The position numbers and the translations under genes are program-made. The notes beneath the pieces are model-generated. The model searched no databases and had not been told where the DNA came from. It was given only the letters and a program-made list of their open reading frames with translations. Shown piece by piece: positions 61,626 through 64,000 of a stretch of DNA of 64,000 nt (within the stretch, counting starts at the first letter, position 1; every line of letters begins with the position of its first letter). The DNA is taken from positions 2,728,001 through 2,792,000 of the forward strand of contig NZ_CP027706.1 in the NCBI RefSeq assembly GCF_003850565.1, read 5' to 3'. This DNA is from Pseudomonas sessilinigenes (GTDB lineage: Bacteria > Pseudomonadota > Gammaproteobacteria > Pseudomonadales > Pseudomonadaceae).

Positions 61626-62423
61626 TTAGAAGCTGTACTCGATCTGGGTAGAGAGGACCGTCTGCAGGCGCCGATCGACGAGCGGGCTGTCGGCGGCTTT
61701 CTTGCCCAGGTAGTCCATCGACAGCTGGGTGGACAGCTTGGTCTGCTCGTTGAGCGGCAGGCTCCAGGTCAGGTCCGCACCGCTGCTGACCAGGCCGCCC
61801 TTGGCGTTATAGGCACCGAAGCGGCTGTTGGCCGCCTGGGTGCTGCTGACGCCGTACCAGGTCTGCATGTAGTCGGCGTTGCCGAACAGGGTGTTGACGC
61901 TGGCGTCCAGGCTGCCGTAGCTGCCTTTGTACAGGTTGGTGCCGACGCTCAGTTCCAGCTGGCTGTAGGCCCGGCCGGTATCGCGGTTGCTGTTCTTCTT
62001 CACGGCATGGGTCACGGTGGCGCCCAGCTCGAATGGGCCAAGGTCATAGCCCAGGTGAGCGCCGTACTGGGCGCGGGTCTTGATGTCGCCCATGCCCTTC
62101 AGGCGCTTGGAGCCCTGGCCCATCCGGTTCTTGTCGTGGCGCGATTCGCTCGGGCCGACCCAGGTACTGAACGACAGGTCGCCCCACTTGTTGCCCCAGC
62201 CCAGGCCCTGCTCGGTGTTGAGGAAGATGCCGTAGGGGCTGACGACCTCGGCACCGAGGATCGGCATCACGGCGCGCTGGTCGCTACCGCTGTAGCGTGG
62301 AACGCTGGCCACCCCGGCGTTGACGCCGAATTTCCAGTCCTCGGCATGGGCCACGGCAGAAGCCGTGGTCAGGCCCAGGGTGCCGAGCCACAGCGCGGTG
62401 GTGGTGCGTTTCAGGGTTTTCAT
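61626..62423 (-). CDS. MipA/OmpV family outer-membrane protein
   Basis: 265 residues. Signal peptide with Ala-rich cleavage region (LWLGTLGLTTASAVAHAED), then the family opening GVNAGVASVPRYSGSDQRAVMPILGAEVVSPYGIFLNTEQGLGW. Alternating strands follow to the C-terminal aromatic residue (LSTQIEYSF), indicating a beta-barrel. MipA/OmpV proteins scaffold or sense envelope components. It lies 6 bp downstream of the serine-hydrolase-like gene on the same strand. Confidence 0.92.
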   Translation of the reverse strand: MKTLKRTTTALWLGTLGLTTASAVAHAEDWKFGVNAGVASVPRYSGSDQRAVMPILGAEVVSPYGIFLNTEQGLGWGNKWGDLSFSTWVGPSESRHDKNRMGQGSKRLKGMGDIKTRAQYGAHLGYDLGPFELGATVTHAVKKNSNRDTGRAYSQLELSVGTNLYKGSYGSLDASVNTLFGNADYMQTWYGVSSTQAANSRFGAYNAKGGLVSSGADLTWSLPLNEQTKLSTQLSMDYLGKKAADSPLVDRRLQTVLSTQIEYSF

Positions 62424-62429
62424 ATCGGT

Positions 62430-64000
62430 TTAGAACCTCAGGTGGTTGGAGTTATAGGTACGTTTGAACGAGTAGCCCAGGACATTGACCCCATTGATCT
62501 GGCGTCGCACGGTGTCGCCCAGGCCGGGTCCATGGCCGGCAATCACCGCATGGGCGTTGTCTACCGGGGCCAGGATGTAGTCAGTCAGGGTGCGTCCCTG
62601 CTGCAGGCTGCGAATCATCAGGAAACCGTCCTCCAGAGCGATGTCGACGCCGCTCATGGGGGTGTTTGCCTCGTCGTCGTTGAGCGCTGTGTAGGTGCCG
62701 ACCGTGGCCAGCCAGTTATCGGGCAGGGGCACCGGGTCGATGCGCTCCCCCACGGCCAGCAACTGGCCATGGCTCTTGGCGGTGAACACCCGGTGTCCCT
62801 GGACGCTGACGACATCCAGTTGCACCCGACCCAGGTCGCCCAGGTCCTGGAGCCAGAAACCCAGGAGTTTCTTCTGTGCCCGTAGCCAGCCGTGTTCATC
62901 ACGCAGCAGTTCGAAACGAATGCCGCCCACCTCGCCGAACAAGCGTTGGCCCTGGTCCCTGATGCGCAACACGCCGTAGGCGGTGGCGTAGAACCCGGCC
63001 AGTTGCTGGCGGTCCGCCGCCTCGGGTACCCGGCGCCGCGCCGCCAGTTGCCGGGCGGGCTGGTTGACCTGTGCACCTTGTTCGCCGGGCTCCCCATGGG
63101 CCTGCAACAGCATCCGCAGGATCTGCGGTACCAAGGGTTGGGCCAGGGCTTCGCCGGTGCCGGAGTTACTCATGACGATGACTGCCAGTTGCTGCTCCGG
63201 CAGCACGCTGATCTGGGCATGGAAGTTGTTGCCGCTGCCGCTGTGTTGCCAGGTACGGATACCCGGGCGCACCCACTCGTCGCCACAGGGCGAGAGAAAC
63301 CAGCCCAAGCCGACCTGACAGTCGAAATCCATGACGTTGCCGGTGTTCTGTACCCGCACCATTTCATTGACGGAGTCCGCCGACAGCAGCTGGCGATGCT
63401 GGTATCGACCCTGGGCGAAAAGCATCCGTACGAAACGGCTCAGGTCCCGTGGACTGGTCCACAAGCCACCGGCGGGAACGTCGCGCACTGGCGCATTGAC
63501 ACTGACCGCGCCGTCCTCATAGCCCCGGGTGCGATAGGGCAGGTGGCTACTGTCACCGAGGAAGCTCGACTGGCTCATGCCCAGGGGGCGCAGCAGCCTG
63601 GTCTGCAACTGCTGTTCGAAATCCACGCCGCTGCTACGTTCGATGGCCGCTCCCAGCAGGGCGTAACCGAGATTGGAGTAGGCCGTTCGCGTTCCGGGCT
63701 GGTTGTTCAGCCAGACCCCGCTGACCTTCTGCGGCAACTCACCGAGGATATGCGGCGTGCGCAGGTCCCGCAGGTATTCGGCGGGCATCCCGGCCTGGTG
63801 GCTGAGCAGGCGTCGCAGGGTCACTGCCTGGTCGGCGGCGTTCTGATCGTCATGAAAGCGTGAGCGAACGTAGAACTCCTTGAGTGTGGCCTGCAGGGGC
63901 GAGTCCAGTTGCAGGCGGCCTTGCTCCACCAGTTGCATCACCGCCGTGGCGGTCAGCAGTTGCGACAGTGCCCCTGCGCGAAACGCCGTGTTTTCCGTGA
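62430..64000 (-). CDS. Serine-hydrolase (beta-lactamase fold) protein, 5' partial
   Basis: The coding frame continues beyond the right edge; over 500 residues are visible. The PBP-like/class C beta-lactamase fold is recognisable: AYSNLGYALLGAAIER gives the YxN motif, and WQHSGSGNNFHAQISVLPEQQLAVIVMSNSGTGEA the HxG motif. Where the SxxK nucleophile motif is expected (FRxxSxxKxxTATAVMQLVEQG), the sequence reads FRAGALSQLLTATAVMQLVEQG, so Ser and Lys appear to be Ala and Gln. The C-terminal ~200 residues form an extra beta-rich domain typical of longer esterase-like members. It ends 6 bp upstream of mipA/ompV, so the two may be cotranscribed. Confidence 0.85.
   Translation of the reverse strand, partial: TENTAFRAGALSQLLTATAVMQLVEQGRLQLDSPLQATLKEFYVRSRFHDDQNAADQAVTLRRLLSHQAGMPAEYLRDLRTPHILGELPQKVSGVWLNNQPGTRTAYSNLGYALLGAAIERSSGVDFEQQLQTRLLRPLGMSQSSFLGDSSHLPYRTRGYEDGAVSVNAPVRDVPAGGLWTSPRDLSRFVRMLFAQGRYQHRQLLSADSVNEMVRVQNTGNVMDFDCQVGLGWFLSPCGDEWVRPGIRTWQHSGSGNNFHAQISVLPEQQLAVIVMSNSGTGEALAQPLVPQILRMLLQAHGEPGEQGAQVNQPARQLAARRRVPEAADRQQLAGFYATAYGVLRIRDQGQRLFGEVGGIRFELLRDEHGWLRAQKKLLGFWLQDLGDLGRVQLDVVSVQGHRVFTAKSHGQLLAVGERIDPVPLPDNWLATVGTYTALNDDEANTPMSGVDIALEDGFLMIRSLQQGRTLTDYILAPVDNAHAVIAGHGPGLGDTVRRQINGVNVLGYSFKRTYNSNHLRF

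Overview
The window is a stretch of Pseudomonas chromosome, most like the P. fluorescens / P. protegens / P. chlororaphis group. The evidence is high GC with strong third-position GC bias, recognisable Pseudomonas forms of AcnB, MiaE, the Mrp/Sha antiporter and MipA/OmpV, and an intergenic repeat of Pseudomonas type. Genes are dense on both strands. I see no rRNA, tRNA, CRISPR array, insertion sequence or integrase.

Layout. 1-2.5 kb: truncated MocR-type regulator, DHH phosphoesterase, small acidic protein. 2.5-15.4 kb: a complete-looking myo-inositol module. A divergent RpiR-type repressor (IolR) faces iolC (kinase fused to an aldolase-like domain), iolE, iolB, an iolI-like gene, iolD and iolG, then a ribose-type ABC importer (binding protein, double ATPase, permease). 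GGAA-N6-TTCC-type palindromes sit before iolC, before the transporter and again 27 kb away before a second Gfo/Idh dehydrogenase. 15.7-23.3 kb: DksA-like protein, soluble-sensor MCP, small unknowns, a TonB receptor with a DUF2946 protein, and a DUF3995 protein. 23.4-29.5 kb: six-gene group-2 Mrp Na+/H+ antiporter operon (A/B fused). 30-31.6 kb: EamA exporter divergent from an XRE-cupin regulator. 31.7-37.5 kb: sulfur-scavenging cluster (SfnB-type flavoprotein, a stand-alone dehydrogenase C-terminal domain, an NtaA/DmoA monooxygenase, a degenerate AMP-binding protein, an FAD/NAD protein) behind a good sigma-54 promoter match. 37.5-43.2 kb: leftward metabolic genes, including an isochorismatase-fold hydrolase preceded by what looks like a complete threonine attenuator. 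43.5-47.3 kb: serine/threonine-type transporter, ParB-like protein, SulP permease. 47.3-54 kb: accessory catabolism, with an amine/amino-acid oxidase pair under a divergent AraC regulator and a TetR-linked VanA/VanB-type Rieske oxygenase. 54-64 kb: acnB with a long structured leader, DUF1289 protein, universal stress protein, miaE, an OmpR-type two-component system, MipA/OmpV, and a serine-hydrolase-like protein that runs off the window.

The best candidates for something undescribed are: (1) the threonine attenuator controlling a cysteine-hydrolase gene; (2) the nested inverted repeats in the acnB leader; (3) the dehydrogenase C-terminal domain carried as its own gene in the sulfur operon, together with a nearby AMP-binding protein without its ATP loop; (4) the extension of the inositol operator to a distant dehydrogenase; (5) the last gene, which seems to have lost the SxxK nucleophile motif of its family.
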